Part shown: positions 1 to 11,072 of the stretch, piece after piece
Position numbering within the stretch: position 1 is the first letter of the stretch
Layout of the letters: each line of letters begins with the position of its first letter
Source of the DNA: Leptodactylus fallax
Taxonomy: Eukaryota > Chordata > Amphibia > Anura > Leptodactylidae
NCBI GenBank assembly: GCA_947044405.1
Contig: CAMRHE010000504.1
Span: forward strand, 1-64,000
Direction of reading: 5' to 3'
DNA length: 64,000 bases
The notes under the pieces: generated by a model
Database searches by the model: none
The model's input: only the letters and a program-made list of their open reading frames with translations
What the model was told of the DNA's origin: nothing
Made by a program: the position numbers and the translations under genes

Positions 1-282
1 AGGCTCTCTATATGAGTGGTGGGGGAAGCAGGACTCACAGGCTCTCTATATGAGTGGTGGGAGAAGCAGGACTCACAGGCTTTCTATATGAGTGGTGGGA
101 GAAGCAGGACTCACAGGCTTTCTATATAAGTGGTGGGGGAAGCAGGACTCACAGGCTTTCTATATGAGTGGTGGGAGAAGCAGGACTCACAGGCTTTCTA
201 TATGAGTGGTGGAGGAAGCAGGACTCACAGGCTTTCTATATGAGTGGTGGGAGAAACAGGACTCACAGGCTTTCTATATGAG
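1..282. repeat. 38-bp minisatellite, left-truncated by window edge
   Basis: About seven head-to-tail copies of a 38-bp unit beginning AGGCTTTCTATATGAGTG and ending GCAGGACTCAC. Copies differ by a few substitutions (CTCTC/CTTTC, GGGGG/GGGAG/GGAGG, ATGAG/ATAAG). The array starts before the window, so its full length is unknown. It ends in a partial copy near 282. Confidence 0.95.
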
Positions 283-1527
283 AGTTCTCAGCCTTGCAGT
301 TTCAGCTTTGTCTCTAATTCTGTGCTGCTGAGATACTGTATGAGACCTGACAGCGCCACTTTAAATTTTATCATATGATTATTATTAGATTAGATTCCAC
401 TAAACATTCTAAGATTACATCAGATGATATCACATTAGGTCACATTACTTTATATTATGTTATTATTTTGTATCATATCAGATGACATACTGTAATTGGC
501 TTTGTTAAGTCACATTCTGAAATTTTCACTTCTGCTGCCACCTCTCACCCTCCGAATTCATCCCAACTTGTCAATGCAAATTTCGTAACTCCGATCTTCC
601 CCTGAGTAATGATAGATGGAGATTCCACTGGAAATCGCTTCCTTACCGGTGAGACGCCGTTTCCTCGAGCTGCCACAGATCAGATTTCCTGAACTTGACT
701 GAGCGTGAAATTCTAAACTTAAACTTTAAGTCCTTGAGTTTGTGAGGAAACAAAATCATATTGAAAAAAATATGGAGTGAAGTGAAGCAGAGGAGACGAT
801 GACACTTTTATAACCGGCAGATATAGAGGGAGAAGTCAGGCAGATAGTTTTAAGACATATAATGCCTTCCAGGGGGATTAAAGAAGAAGAAGCACCAGTG
901 TTCTTAAAGGAAAACTCTGCAACTTTACATGTCACAGCTCAACCAATTATTTTTACTGTCCCAGTCCCAGTACAATAAGTCTTCATTAAAAGCTTCCAAT
1001 CATTTTGTGCCTGCAGCCTCTATGCACACAATGTGTTTCCATGGTAACAGACAACAACCAGACTTTAGGCTCATAGTGCAGACAAATCTCTTTCCATTTG
1101 TCCATCCTCTACTTTGTTAACATATATTTGGTAGGTTATAGTAAGCAAAATGTAAAGGACAGATAAAAAAAAACTTTATGAATGTGGGTCCAGACTACAC
1201 TGGGTTTGTTGTCTGTTACCATGGAGATAGATAAGTTTTTATATTATCTGTAAAAGGTAATAAAGTTTCAACTAAAACCTATTGCAAAGTTGTTTTGTTT
1301 CTAACTATAGATTCAATTGGGACAATACAATATTAGTTGTGAAGGTAGAAAAATAGTAGCCTCTAACTTCTATTGTTCTGGCCTGAAGTTATAGAAATTC
1401 CCAGACACATCCAAAGCTGCATCTTCTGGGGGGGGTTTCAGTTCAGCATTCAAAGTGAGAACTAAATTCTTCTGTCCCATTTTTTAGCTAAACAACAGTC
1501 TGTTTCCGTGGGCAGCCATTAGAACAA
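283..1527. other. Non-coding stretch with one imperfect inverted repeat
   Basis: AT-rich sequence without a convincing gene. The only open frame above 60 codons (929-1120) has no recognisable domain. An inverted repeat is annotated separately at 1030-1235. Confidence 0.6.
1030..1235. repeat. Imperfect inverted repeat (MITE-like)
   Basis: The arm near 1038-1070 contains CCATGGTAACAGACAACA. The arm near 1199-1228 contains its reverse complement, TGTTGTCTGTTACCATGG. The arms enclose about 130 bp of AT-rich sequence. Element ends and target duplication are not clear, so this may be the core of a longer foldback repeat. Confidence 0.6.
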
Positions 1528-1528
1528 A

Positions 1529-1562
<34 letters not shown>

Positions 1563-1767
1563 CTCTATCTATCTATCATATCTATCTATCTATCTCATCT
1601 CATATCTATCTATCTCATATCTATCTATCTATCTATCTATCTATCTCATATCTATCTATCTATCTCATATCTATCTATCTATCTATCTATCTATCTCATA
1701 TCTATCTATCTATCTATCACATATCTATCTATGTCATATCTATCTATCTATCTATCTATCTATCTCA

Positions 1768-1823
<56 letters not shown>

Positions 1824-1860
1824 CTATCTATCTATCTATCTATCTATCTAACTATCTCAC

Positions 1861-1900
<40 letters not shown>

Positions 1901-2412
1901 CATATATATATCTATCTCATATCTATCTCATATCTCATATCTATGCATCTATCTATCTCATATCTATCTATCTCATATCTATTTATCTATCTATCTCATA
2001 TCTATCTATCTCATATCTATTTATCTATCTCTCATATCTATCTACCTATCTATCTCTCATATTTATCTATCTATCTCATATCTATCTCATATCTATCTAT
2101 CTATCTATCTCATATCTATCTATCTCATATCTATCTATCTATCTATCTCATATCTATCTATCTATCTATCTATCTTCTATCTCATATCTATCTATCTATC
2201 TCTCTCATATCTATCTATCTATCTATCTATCTCATATCTATCTATCTCATATCTATCTATCTATCTATCTCATATCTATCTCATATCTATCTATCTATCT
2301 CATATCTATTTATCTATCTATCTATCTCATATCTATATATCTATCTCATATCTATCTCATATATATCTATCTCTCATATCTATCTATCTATCTATCTCAT
2401 ATCTATCTATCC

Positions 2413-2444
<32 letters not shown>

Positions 2445-2445
2445 C

Positions 2446-2483
<38 letters not shown>

Positions 2484-2537
2484 CTCATATCTATCTCTAT
2501 CTATCTCTCTATATCTATTTATCTATCTAACTAACTA
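1528..2537. repeat. GATA/TATC microsatellite, about 1.0 kb, compound
   Basis: Long run of (CTAT)n on the plus strand, broken at irregular intervals by CTCATAT variants, which gives a compound structure of TATC runs separated by CATA. Rare substitutions (ATTTATC, CCTATC, ATGCATC) occur. Open frames here (SIYLSIYLS repeats) are translations of the microsatellite and are not genes. Confidence 0.97.
1788..1820. repeat. (TA)n microsatellite inside the TATC array
   Basis: Uninterrupted alternating TA of about 33 bp embedded in the TATC array. It probably arose by slippage from a CTATAT variant. Confidence 0.9.
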
Positions 2538-3472
2538 CTGTATTTATCTATGTAATCTAGCTCTTTTGGCACTATTTGGTGGTACTATTTAGATCGTTTT
2601 GTACAGTTATATTGCACTATCCTATATGGCACTAATACTTAAAAACATAATATGTGCTACTATTATTTGTCAGTGTTTAGCGGTTGTATTTGTAAATAAC
2701 TTCTCTACTTATATTGGATTTTGTTATTCCAAGATCCTTTGAAGGTCCATGTGTTGTGTGTGTATAAATAGTGTGAATTTTCAGTTTCTTGTATTACACC
2801 ATGTCTGAAGAAGAGAGCCTGCACTCTGGAAAGCTCACTATCATATATACTCAGTTAGCCTCTAAAAGGTATCGCCTGATTTCTTCACTCTTCCACGCGG
2901 TTGTATTTAGGTATTTTAGGCTTTACTCTGTACTGTACTCTGTACTAGGCTGTACTGTTTTACTCTGCCAAAATTCTGCAGCGTCTCTATGACAGTATTA
3001 TATGAAGACCATATGGCACTTTTTCTTGGCACTTTATATTGTGATTATTTAGATGCCATACAGTTTTATTAGGAGTAATATCCATTATCATGATGGTCCC
3101 AGGGGCCCCAATATGTCCTTAGTCATGCCCAAATATTCATCCCTGGGATATACACCACCCTTTTAGGTTTTCCATCTTGTTTGTGTGCATTATACTGCAT
3201 CAACAGAGAAGGTTTACAAGTTCACAGCTCTAAAAATGACAAAAACACTTTATTCTGCCTCTCTGGAGCTTCTCGTGTTCAGCCTTGAAAAGAACTGCAG
3301 ACTTGCAAAATTTAGTATAGTGTGAATTGGTCACACATGGTTCTTTTCCCAGTCTAAATCTTACCAAGTGTGCAATATCAAAGACTGCAAAGTTTTAGAA
3401 AGGAAGGGATAAAAAGAGGATGGGAAATTGTCTCCTATGGCTAAAATTATTTTCAAAGTTCTCTTTTTCTTT
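2538..3472. other. Non-coding stretch
   Basis: No gene recognised. A segment around 2700-2930 (ATGTCTGAAGAAGAGAGCC onward) resembles interspersed repeat sequence I associate with frog genomes, from recollection only. The 67-codon frame at 2789-2992 has no recognisable domain. Confidence 0.5.
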
Positions 3473-3476
3473 CTTC

Positions 3477-3524
<48 letters not shown>

Positions 3525-3526
3525 TA
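3473..3526. repeat. Poly-T followed by (ATT)n microsatellite
   Basis: A run of T followed directly by about 12 ATT triplets. Confidence 0.95.
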
Positions 3527-4030
3527 TTCTTTATGCAAAGTTTATTATTGTTTCTTTTTTTTGTATCCTCTTACAGTAACATTTTATGAACCTTCAGTAA
3601 CATTTTATCACATCCCGTAACACCCACATTATTAAGAACCAATTCCCTGGTTACAGATGCAACAATGTTACCATGTGGCACGCTGTTGTGTCAGTACATC
3701 GCCATCTGCTGGACGATTGTCTCCACAGAATATTGTGCTATGGTCTTGTGATCATGATGGAGTAGAAGACCAAGGAAATGATTCAGTGAATAGAAGATGA
3801 AGGTTCAGTAGATAAAGGTTTATTACACTGATATGTAATACTTCATGGCCCTTGTGAGGAACAGTCTTTGCAGCATAGAGGGGCAGAGGTCGCTGGGGCT
3901 GTGCTGAGGTCGCTGGGGCCGTGCGGAGGTTACGGACCCTATAGGAAGACACCAGTATTATAAGTAGCAGGTGGTAGGTGGAGAGAATTGTGGTGCAATT
4001 ATTGTACCTTACAAAATACTCCAGAATCTT
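3527..4030. other. Non-coding stretch
   Basis: No gene seen. A short local duplication (GAGGTCGCTGGGGC, twice) lies at about 3885-3925. The minus-strand open frame over 3752-4147 reads partly through the adjoining MITE and has no recognisable domain. Confidence 0.5.
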
Positions 4031-4264
4031 TAGGCTAAGTTCACACAATGAGGACTTTTTCCGGATCTGCGTTGTGGATTCATTATTATCGCCACTTCCG
4101 GTTTTGAATCTTTTTTTGACTTTTTTTTTTACTTTCTCCCTCATCAAATGAGTCGATTATTTTCTATAAAATCCCCACAAAAAATCTTCTTGATGGAACT
4201 TTTCTGGGACGGTTCTAAGACATCTGTCAAACATGCTGCGTTTCCTCTATGTGTGGCCTTAGGG
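4031..4264. mobile_element. Palindromic MITE-like element, copy A
   Basis: The left end TAGGCTAAGTTCACACAATG pairs with the right end CTATGTGTGGCCTTAGGG as imperfect terminal inverted repeats about 230 bp apart. There is no coding capacity. Its right end abuts the TA target of the Tc1 element that follows. The same kind of terminus (CTAAG/GTTCACAC) is seen at 7696-7991 and 53950-54089. Superfamily not assigned. Confidence 0.65.
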
Positions 4265-4266
4265 TA

Positions 4267-4485
4267 CAGTAGATACGGAAAGTATTCAGACCCCTTTAAA
4301 TGTTTCACTCTTTGTTTCATTGCAGCCATTTGCTAAAAGCAAAAAAGTTCCTTTTATTTCTCATTAATGTACACTCAGCTACTCATCGTGACAGAAAAAA
4401 AAACAGAAATGTAGATATTTTTGCAAATTTATTAAAAAAGAAAAACTGAAATCTCCCATGGCCATAAGTATTCAGAGCCTTTGCT
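4267..4485 (+). repeat. Left terminal inverted repeat (IR/DR) of the 4.3 kb Tc1 element
   Basis: The outer site contains AAGTATTCAGACCCCTTT near 4280 and the inner site AAGTATTCAGAGCCTTTG near 4466. These paired direct repeats are the likely transposase binding sites, by analogy with IR/DR Tc1 elements. Confidence 0.85.
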
Positions 4486-5246
4486 GTGACCCTCATATAT
4501 AACTCACATGCTGTCCATTTCCTTCTGATCCTCCTTGAGATTGTTCTACTCCTTCATTGAAGTCCAGCTGTGTTTAATTAAACTGATTGGACTTGATTAG
4601 GAGCGGCGTACACCTGTCTATATAAGACCTCACAGCTCACAGTGCATGTCAGAGCAAATGAGAATCAGGAGGTCAAAGGAACTGCCCAAGGAGCTCAGAG
4701 ACAGAATTGTGGCAAGGCACAGATCTGGCCAAGGTTACAGAAGAATTTCTGCAGCACTCAAGGTTCCTAAGAGCACAGCGGCCTCCATAATCCTTAAATG
4801 GAAGACGTTTGGGACGAGCAGAACTCTTCCTAGACCTGGCCGTCCAGCCAAACTGAGCAATGGTGGGAGAAGAGCCTTGGTGAGAGAGGTAAAGAAGAAC
4901 CCAAAGATCACTGTGGCCGAGCTCCAGAGATGCAGTAGGGAGATGGGAGAAAGTTCCACAAAGTCACCTATCACTGCAGCCAGGGGAGTAACTACCGTGG
5001 TAGCAGTGGTAGCAGCTGCCACAGGGCCCGGGAGATTACGGGGCCCCGCGGGCCCCCGATGCTTTTTTTTTTTTTTTTTTTTTTTTTAATAGGCCGTTAC
5101 CCCAGCAGGTAACGGGCCCTATATACTTACCGATCCCCCGGGTCCCGCTCACGGCCGCCTGCGCTTCCGATTCTGCGGAGGTGGCTGTGAGCAGGAGCGG
5201 GGATCGGTATGTGAGGCCGCGGCCGAACACCACAATCTCTGCTATC

Positions 5247-5284
5247 ATTATACTCTGGGGTCTTTTCAGACCCCGGAGTATAAT
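5247..5284. repeat. Hairpin 1 in the hAT-like element
   Basis: Stem of about 17 bp: the ATTATACTCTGGGGTCT arm is followed by loop TTTC and its reverse complement, with one mismatch. Confidence 0.85.
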
Positions 5285-5532
5285 AATCGGAGGCCCAGCG
5301 GAGGTAAGGGAACATAAAAAACAATGTACTTACCTCGCCTGCGCTTCTCCAGGCTTCGGGTCCGTTTGGTGACGTCCCCGACGTCATTTTGCGTCGCGAC
5401 GTCGCCCCGCATCACGTGACGCGGGCTTGGTCCAACATTGAAGGCGGCCGAAGCAGCAGGGAGTGGACCGGAGCAAGGAACAGGTAAGCAATGTTGTTTT
5501 TTTATGTTTCTATCCTCCCCTGGGTCTCCGAT

Positions 5533-5570
5533 CATTATACTCTGGGGTCTGAAAAGACTCCGGAGTATAA
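5533..5570. repeat. Hairpin 2 in the hAT-like element
   Basis: Second copy of the same hairpin with loop GAAA and two stem mismatches, 286 bp after the first. Related motifs occur elsewhere in the window (about 56800 and 61860). Confidence 0.85.
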
Positions 5571-5584
5571 TAATTGTTCATGGG

Positions 5585-6676
5585 TGGTCCATAATGGGAC
5601 ATATAATAGTGTGTGCAGGGGCCACTATGGGGCATATAATAGTGTGTGCAGGGGCCACTATGGGGAATAATAGTGTGTGCAGGGGCCACTATGGGACATG
5701 ATACCGTGTGCAGGGGCCACTATGGGACATGATACCGTGTGCAGGGGCCACTATGGGACATGATACTGTGTGCAGGGGCCACTATGGGACATGATACTGT
5801 GTGGAGGGGCCACTATGGGACATGATACTGTGTGGAGGGGCCACTATGGGACATGATACTGTGTGGAGGGGCCACTATGGGACATGATACTGTGTGCAGG
5901 GGCCACTATGGGACATGATACTGTGTGGAGGGGCCACTATGGGACATGATACTGTGTGCAGGGGCCACTATGGGACATGATACTGTGTGCAGGGGCCACT
6001 ATGGGACATGATACCGTGTGCATGGGCCACTATGGGACATGATACCGTGTGCAGGGGCCACTATGGGACATGATACCGTGTGCATGGGCCACTATGGGAC
6101 ATGATACCGTGTGCAGGGGCCACTATGGGACATGATACCGTGTGCAGGGGCCACTATGGGACATGATACCGTGTGCAGGGGCCACTATGGGACATGATAC
6201 CGTGTGCAGGGGCCACTATGGGACATGATACCGTGTGCAGGGGCCACTATGGGACATGATACCGTGTGCAGGGGCCACTATGGGACATGATACCGTGTGC
6301 AGGGGCCACTATGGGACATGATACTGTGTGCAGGGGCCACTATGGGACATGATACCGTGTGCAGGGGCCACTATGGGACATGATACCGTGTGCAGGGGCC
6401 ACTATGGGACATGATACTGTGTGCAGGGGCCACTATGGGACCTAATACTGTGTGCAGGGGCCACTATGGGGCATAATACTGTGTGCAGGGGTCACTATGG
6501 AATATAATACTGTGTGCAGGGGCCACTATGGGACATGATACTGTGTGCAGGGGCCACTATGGGACATGATACTGTGTGCAGGGGCCACTATGGGACATGA
6601 TACCATGTGCAGGTGTCACTATGGGACATGATACTGTGTGCAGGGGCCACTATGGGGCATAATAGTGTGCGCAGGA
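5585..6676. repeat. 31-bp minisatellite internal to the hAT-like element
   Basis: About 35 tandem copies of a 31-bp unit containing GGGGCCACTATGGGACATG. Central copies are nearly identical apart from ACCGTGTG/ACTGTGTG and GTGCAG/GTGGAG/GTGCATG alternatives. Copies at both edges are more divergent and change length, as expected for an array that grew from the middle by unequal exchange. Confidence 0.95.
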
Positions 6677-6686
6677 ATGCGTTTTT

Positions 6687-6751
6687 GGGGGGGGGGGGGT
6701 TGGAGGGGGCGGTCCGGGGGGGGGGCGATTGGGGGCAGCGGTTCGGGGGGG
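6687..6751 (+). repeat. G-rich tract, potential quadruplex
   Basis: Several long runs of G on the plus strand (a run of about 13, then runs of 5, 10, 5 and 7) interspersed with short spacers. Able in principle to form a G-quadruplex. This is inferred from composition. Confidence 0.7.
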
Positions 6752-7477
6752 AAGGCCATGTCAAATGTTCGCCTTGGAACCCAGCCATTCCTAGTTACGC
6801 CACTGACTGCAGCCCTCCACCAGTCGGGGCTTTATGGCAGAGTGGCCCGAAGGAAGCCTCTCCTCAGTGCAAGACATATGAAAGCCAAAAAACACATGAA
6901 GGACTCCCAGACTATAAGAGATAAAATTCTCTGGTCTGATGAGACGAAGATTGAACTTTTTGGCATTAATTCTAAGCAGTATGTGTGGAGAAAACCAGGC
7001 CCTGCTCATCACCTGCCCAATACAATCCCAACAGTGAGACATGGCGGTGGCAGCATCATACTATGGGGGACAGGACGACTGGGTGTAATAGAAGGAAAGA
7101 TGAATGCGGCCAAGTACAGAGATATCCTGGAAGAAAACCTCTGCCAGAGTGCTCTGGACCTCAGACTGGGCCGAAGGTTCACCTTCCAACAAGACAATGA
7201 CCCTAAGCACACAGCTAAAATAACAAAGGAACAACTCTGTGACCATTCCTGACTGGCCCAGCCAGAGCCGAGACCTCAACCCAACTCAGCATCTCTGGAG
7301 AGACCCGAAAATGGCTCCACCAACGTTCACCATCCAACCTGACGGAACTGGAGAGGATCTGCAAGGAAGAATGGCCGAGGATCCCCAAATCCAGATGTGA
7401 AAAACTTGTTGTATCATTCCCAAGAAGACTCCTGGCTGTACTAGCTCAGATGGAAGCGGCTTCTACTCAATACTGAG

Positions 7478-7695
7478 CAAAGGCTGCGAATACTTATGGC
7501 CATGGGAGATTGCAGGTTTTCTTTTTTAATAAATTTGCAAAAATATCTACATTTCTGTTTTTTTTTTTCTGTCAAGATGGGGTGCTGAGTGTACATTAAT
7601 GAGAAATAAAAGGAACTTTTTTGCTTTTAGCAAATGGCTGCAATGAAACAAAGAGTGGAAATTTAAAGGGGTCTGAATACTTTCCATACCCACTG
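7478..7695 (-). repeat. Right terminal inverted repeat (IR/DR) of the 4.3 kb Tc1 element
   Basis: Reverse complement of the left repeat. The inner site GCGAATACTTATGGCC is near 7486 and the outer site GGGGTCTGAATACTTTCC near 7668. Its start overlaps the region just after the transposase stop codon. Confidence 0.85.
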
Positions 7696-7991
7696 TAAGT
7701 TCACACAGAGTGGAACAGGCTGAAAATGAAATGCTTTAGGAATTAGGAAACAGTTTTTGGATGTGGTTTTTGACACTTTTTTTCGCATTTTTTTTTACAC
7801 TTTTTTCCCCCTTAGCACACTGTTTTGTAGATGGGTCTGGAAAATCGGCTTAAAGAAAATGTGTATCTCAATTTTTCCTATGCGGTTTGCAAGGTGGAAT
7901 CCGCCCGAAGAGAGGTCATCTGTTACTGACTCCCATAGAAATGAATGGGAAAAGTTTTTTTTGCAAAAAACTCTGTGTGAACTTACCCTTA
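7696..7991. mobile_element. Palindromic MITE-like element, copy B
   Basis: The left end TAAGTTCACACAGAGT starts in the TA just after the Tc1 element and pairs with the right end ACTCTGTGTGAACTTACCC at about 7970-7988. There is no coding capacity. Before the Tc1 insertion, copies A and B would have abutted or shared the sequence TTAGGGTAAGTTCACAC, so the transposon landed in the TA of that terminus. Confidence 0.75.
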
Positions 7992-8938
7992 GTGAGTTTA
8001 CAAGCACATGGCAGCTAAGGGGTGATTGGCTAGTGGCTTGGTACAGGGGCATATTAGACCATCCATGCCCTGCTAAGAACAAATTTGTAACTTTATGGTT
8101 TAAAGATAGAAGGGTTAAAGTTGCAGTAGGGCGCAGAAAAGTAAAGATTTGAGAAATTAATTGCATTTTTTTTTTTAAAATATTTATTTTTCCCCTGAAA
8201 TATCTCCTTTGCCTCAATTCCATTGCATGCCATGTATTATTTTGCATTTGGATTCGGTCCACGTAGTAATTACGATAACCTATAATATGCCATTTACGGC
8301 TGTTTCTAGAAGTATGGCTTAATATAGTTCATTAGAAAGAGCTAATTACTGATCAGCAATAAAAAGGAATAGCACAGGGAGAAAAAAAAATCTAATGTGT
8401 ATTATTTCTAATTGAAAGTGAATGGAACCAGTATCCAAATCACTGACCGGGATGAGCGCGACCTTAGCAAGGTCAGCCGGAGAAGACGCTAGTCACGTAA
8501 TATATGGATCTCAAGATTTAAGCCCTTCTTCCGAAAATAGCCGCTTATTTTCCTCACTCCGCAAACTGATTAGACAATTAAAGAAAAAAAAAATCCTTCA
8601 ATGTTTCATTAGCAGAGAAATAAAACCGAAAGCAGACGAGAGGCGGCACTTCAGAATAATTCATTTTGATGAAGCCATATAAAACAGGGCTTGAAAGGTG
8701 GATCCCTATTATACCCGCAGAGAGGGAAGAGATAATGAAGGTTTAGGCCGAAAAAAATACAACAAGGATTGTTTTTGAAATAGCCAAAAAAAAAACCTTA
8801 AATATATAAAAAATAAAAAACAATGAAATAAAAATTATATTATTTACTATTGGCAAAAACAAATTTTCACAGTTAATTCAAAGTAGCTTCTAGGGTCATG
8901 TAATATAGCAGGGTCTCCAAGGGGAAGTTTTGAGCTGC

Positions 8939-8941
<3 letters not shown>
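7992..8941. other. Non-coding stretch
   Basis: No gene recognised. Segment 8400-8660 has balanced composition unlike the repeats around it and could be a conserved non-coding element, but nothing in the sequence proves that. Confidence 0.45.

Positions 8942-8973
<32 letters not shown>
8942..8973. repeat. (TA)n microsatellite
   Basis: Alternating TA of about 32 bp directly before the 42-bp minisatellite. Confidence 0.9.
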
Positions 8974-8974
<1 letters not shown>

Positions 8975-8975
8975 A

Positions 8976-9270
8976 ATTCCTGCTCTGCAGCTATTGGTTG
9001 AGGCTGCACCTCACAGACTTCCTGCTTTGCAGCTATTGGTTGAGGCTGCACCTCACAGACTTCCTGCTTTGCAGCTATTGGTTGAGGCTGCACCTCACAG
9101 ACTTCCTGCTTTGCAGCTATTGGTTGAGGCTGCACCTCACAGACTTCCTGCTCTGCAGCTGTTGGCTAAATCTGACCTCATAGACTTCTTGCTCTGCAGC
9201 TATTGGCTAAATCTGACCTCATAGACTTCCTGCACTACATCTATTGGCTGAAGTTGCACCTCATAGACTT
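8976..9270. repeat. 42-bp minisatellite
   Basis: About seven copies of a 42-bp unit containing GCAGCTATTGGTTGAGGCTG. The central copies are nearly identical. The last three diverge (GGCTAAATCTGACC, GGCTGAAGTTGCACC). Because 42 is divisible by three, open frames run through it on both strands. These are artefacts. Confidence 0.93.
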
Positions 9271-10092
9271 TTTTCTCACATTGTAGTTGTAAGGGGAGGG
9301 GGGCAGTTAGAGATTTTGGGGCCCATTAGTTTTATGTAATATCTCTTTTATAGATCTTTCTGTACTCCCCAGATGTCTAGTTAGACAACCAATAGGACAT
9401 CATTGACGTAGGAGGTATCACACAAGTGTCAAAGGAAAATAAAAGCAAAGCCAACTCTCCTACATCTGGTGATTATAACTGGATAGTGCTGGTTATAATG
9501 AAGGCCAGAGATAAGGATGGTGGTGGTCCTCTGCGAGCGTCTCCTGCCGCCCTTCTTCCTGCTGAATGTGAGGACAGGACGGCTTTCTAATCAGTTAGCA
9601 GAGTTCACAACCAATTACTCCCCCCAAGAGCTGACCTTTTCATCTTGTGATGGCGATACAGAATAGCACGGGCCGGGAATGGAACACAAAAGATGCCGGT
9701 CACATCCACGGCCGAATACAATCAGAAATAGTCACAATGTAATTACCATCATATTTTACATAGTAGCAGAAGCCCCGGGGGGAGGCGGAGAGGAGAGGAG
9801 TGTTATATTACCAAAATGTATAGAAGTTAATTAGTTTTATGACTCACATAAAAAAGAAACTTTATAGACAAACTAATAATGAAATCATAATAAATATATC
9901 TCAGTATTTATATATATAGTATAGTATATATAGTCTATATCTAACATAAGACATGTAGGAGGTATTTGTGTAGACGGCAATGTATCAAACATACTAAACA
10001 AGAAATCACATGTAATATCACAATGTACAGAGCAGGTAAACAAGGTCATGGTCAGCAGAAGCTACAAACTGGATTCTTCTGTTCAATATCAA
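9271..10092. other. Non-coding stretch
   Basis: No gene seen. Contains a short AT-rich palindromic tract at about 9905-9945 (TATATATAGTATAGTATA). Confidence 0.5.
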
Positions 10093-10104
10093 TTATCTAT
10101 CTCA

Positions 10105-10145
<41 letters not shown>

Positions 10146-10147
10146 CA

Positions 10148-10179
<32 letters not shown>

Positions 10180-10747
10180 ATCTCATATCTATCTATCTAT
10201 CTATCTATCTATCTCATATCTATCTATCTATCTATCTCATATCTATCTATCTATCTATCTATCTCATATCTATCTATCTATCTATCTCAATCATATCTAT
10301 CTATCTATCTATCTATCTCATATCTATCTATCTATCTATCTCATATCTATCTATCTATCTATCTATCTCATATCTATCTCATATCTATCTATCTATCTAT
10401 CTCATATCTATCTATCTCATATCTATCTCATATCTATCTCATATCTATCTATCTCATATCTATCTATCTATCTATCTATCTATCTCATATCTATCTCTCT
10501 ATCTATCTATCTCATATCTATCTATCTATCTATCTATCTATCTCATATCTATCTCATATCTATCTATCTCATATCTATCTATCTATCTATCTATCTCATA
10601 TCTATCTATCTCATATCTATCTCTCTATCTATCTCATATCTATCTATCTCATATCTATCTATCTATCTATCTATCTCTCCAATATCTATCTATCTATCTC
10701 ATATCTATCTATCTCATGTCTATCTATCTCATATCTATCTATCTCAT

Positions 10748-10786
<39 letters not shown>

Positions 10787-10909
10787 CATATCTATCTCAT
10801 ATCTATCTCATATCTATCTCATATCTATCTATCTATCTATCTCATATCTATCTATCTATCTATCTACTCTATCTATCTCATATCTATCTATCTCATATCT
10901 ATCTATCTC

Positions 10910-10941
<32 letters not shown>

Positions 10942-11031
10942 CATATCTATCTATCTATCTATCTATCTCATATCTATCTATCTCATATCTATCTCTCTAT
11001 CTATCTATCTCATATCTATCTATCTATCTCA

Positions 11032-11072
<41 letters not shown>

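Larger units (their letters stand above)
4981..6805. mobile_element. Non-autonomous hAT-like element nested in the Tc1 transposase
   Basis: The left end CAGGGGAGTAACTACC and the right end CCTAGTTACGCCACTG are inverted matches, fitting the CAGNGGCGTAACTA-type ends of hAT elements. An exact 8-bp duplication, ACTGCAGC, flanks it at 4973-4980 and 6806-6813, the diagnostic hAT target length. Removing the element and one duplication restores continuity of the transposase reading. There is no transposase of its own. The interior holds a 27-base T run, two hairpins, a 31-bp minisatellite and a G-rich tract. Confidence 0.92.
4646..7476 (+). pseudogene. Tc1-family transposase, interrupted and frameshifted
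   Basis: The frame opens at 4646 and encodes an N-terminal helix-turn-helix DNA-binding region (LPKELRDRIVARHRSGQGY, then VPKSTAASIILKWK) and a GRP-type basic linker (RPGRPAKL). At about residue 112 the hAT-like insertion breaks it. Coding resumes after 6813 with [13 protein letters not shown], the first catalytic Asp in [10 protein letters not shown], the glycine-rich [11 protein letters not shown] and the second Asp in [10 protein letters not shown] frameshift near 7220 and a one-base loss near 7312 follow. The third acidic position reads Gln (NPTQHLW instead of the usual NPxEHLW). The last codons before the TGA at 7474-7476 are AASTQY. Family membership is firm and the gene is clearly inactive. 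It would have encoded the cut-and-paste enzyme acting in the nucleus on the flanking repeats. Confidence 0.93.
4267..7695 (+). mobile_element. Tc1-like DNA transposon, disrupted by a nested hAT-like insertion
   Basis: The element is flanked by TA dinucleotides (4265-4266 and 7696-7697), the expected Tc1/mariner target duplication. The ends CAGTAGATACGG and CCATACCCACTG are inverted. Without the nested element (4981-6805) and its 8-bp target duplication it is about 1.6 kb, the normal size for the Tc1 family. The terminal repeats are about 220 bp and carry outer and inner AAGTATTCAGA motifs, an IR/DR arrangement like that of Sleeping Beauty-type elements. It inserted at the junction of two palindromic MITEs. 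A deleted relative lies at 52126-52514. Confidence 0.93.

Noticed and set aside
2789..2992. Short frame beginning MSEEESLHSGKLT
   Set aside because: Short, no recognisable domain, and the DNA resembles interspersed-repeat wording rather than an exon.
4148..4336. Overlapping open frames on both strands near 4144-4336
   Set aside because: They straddle the MITE end and the Tc1 terminal repeat. Being open on both strands is chance.
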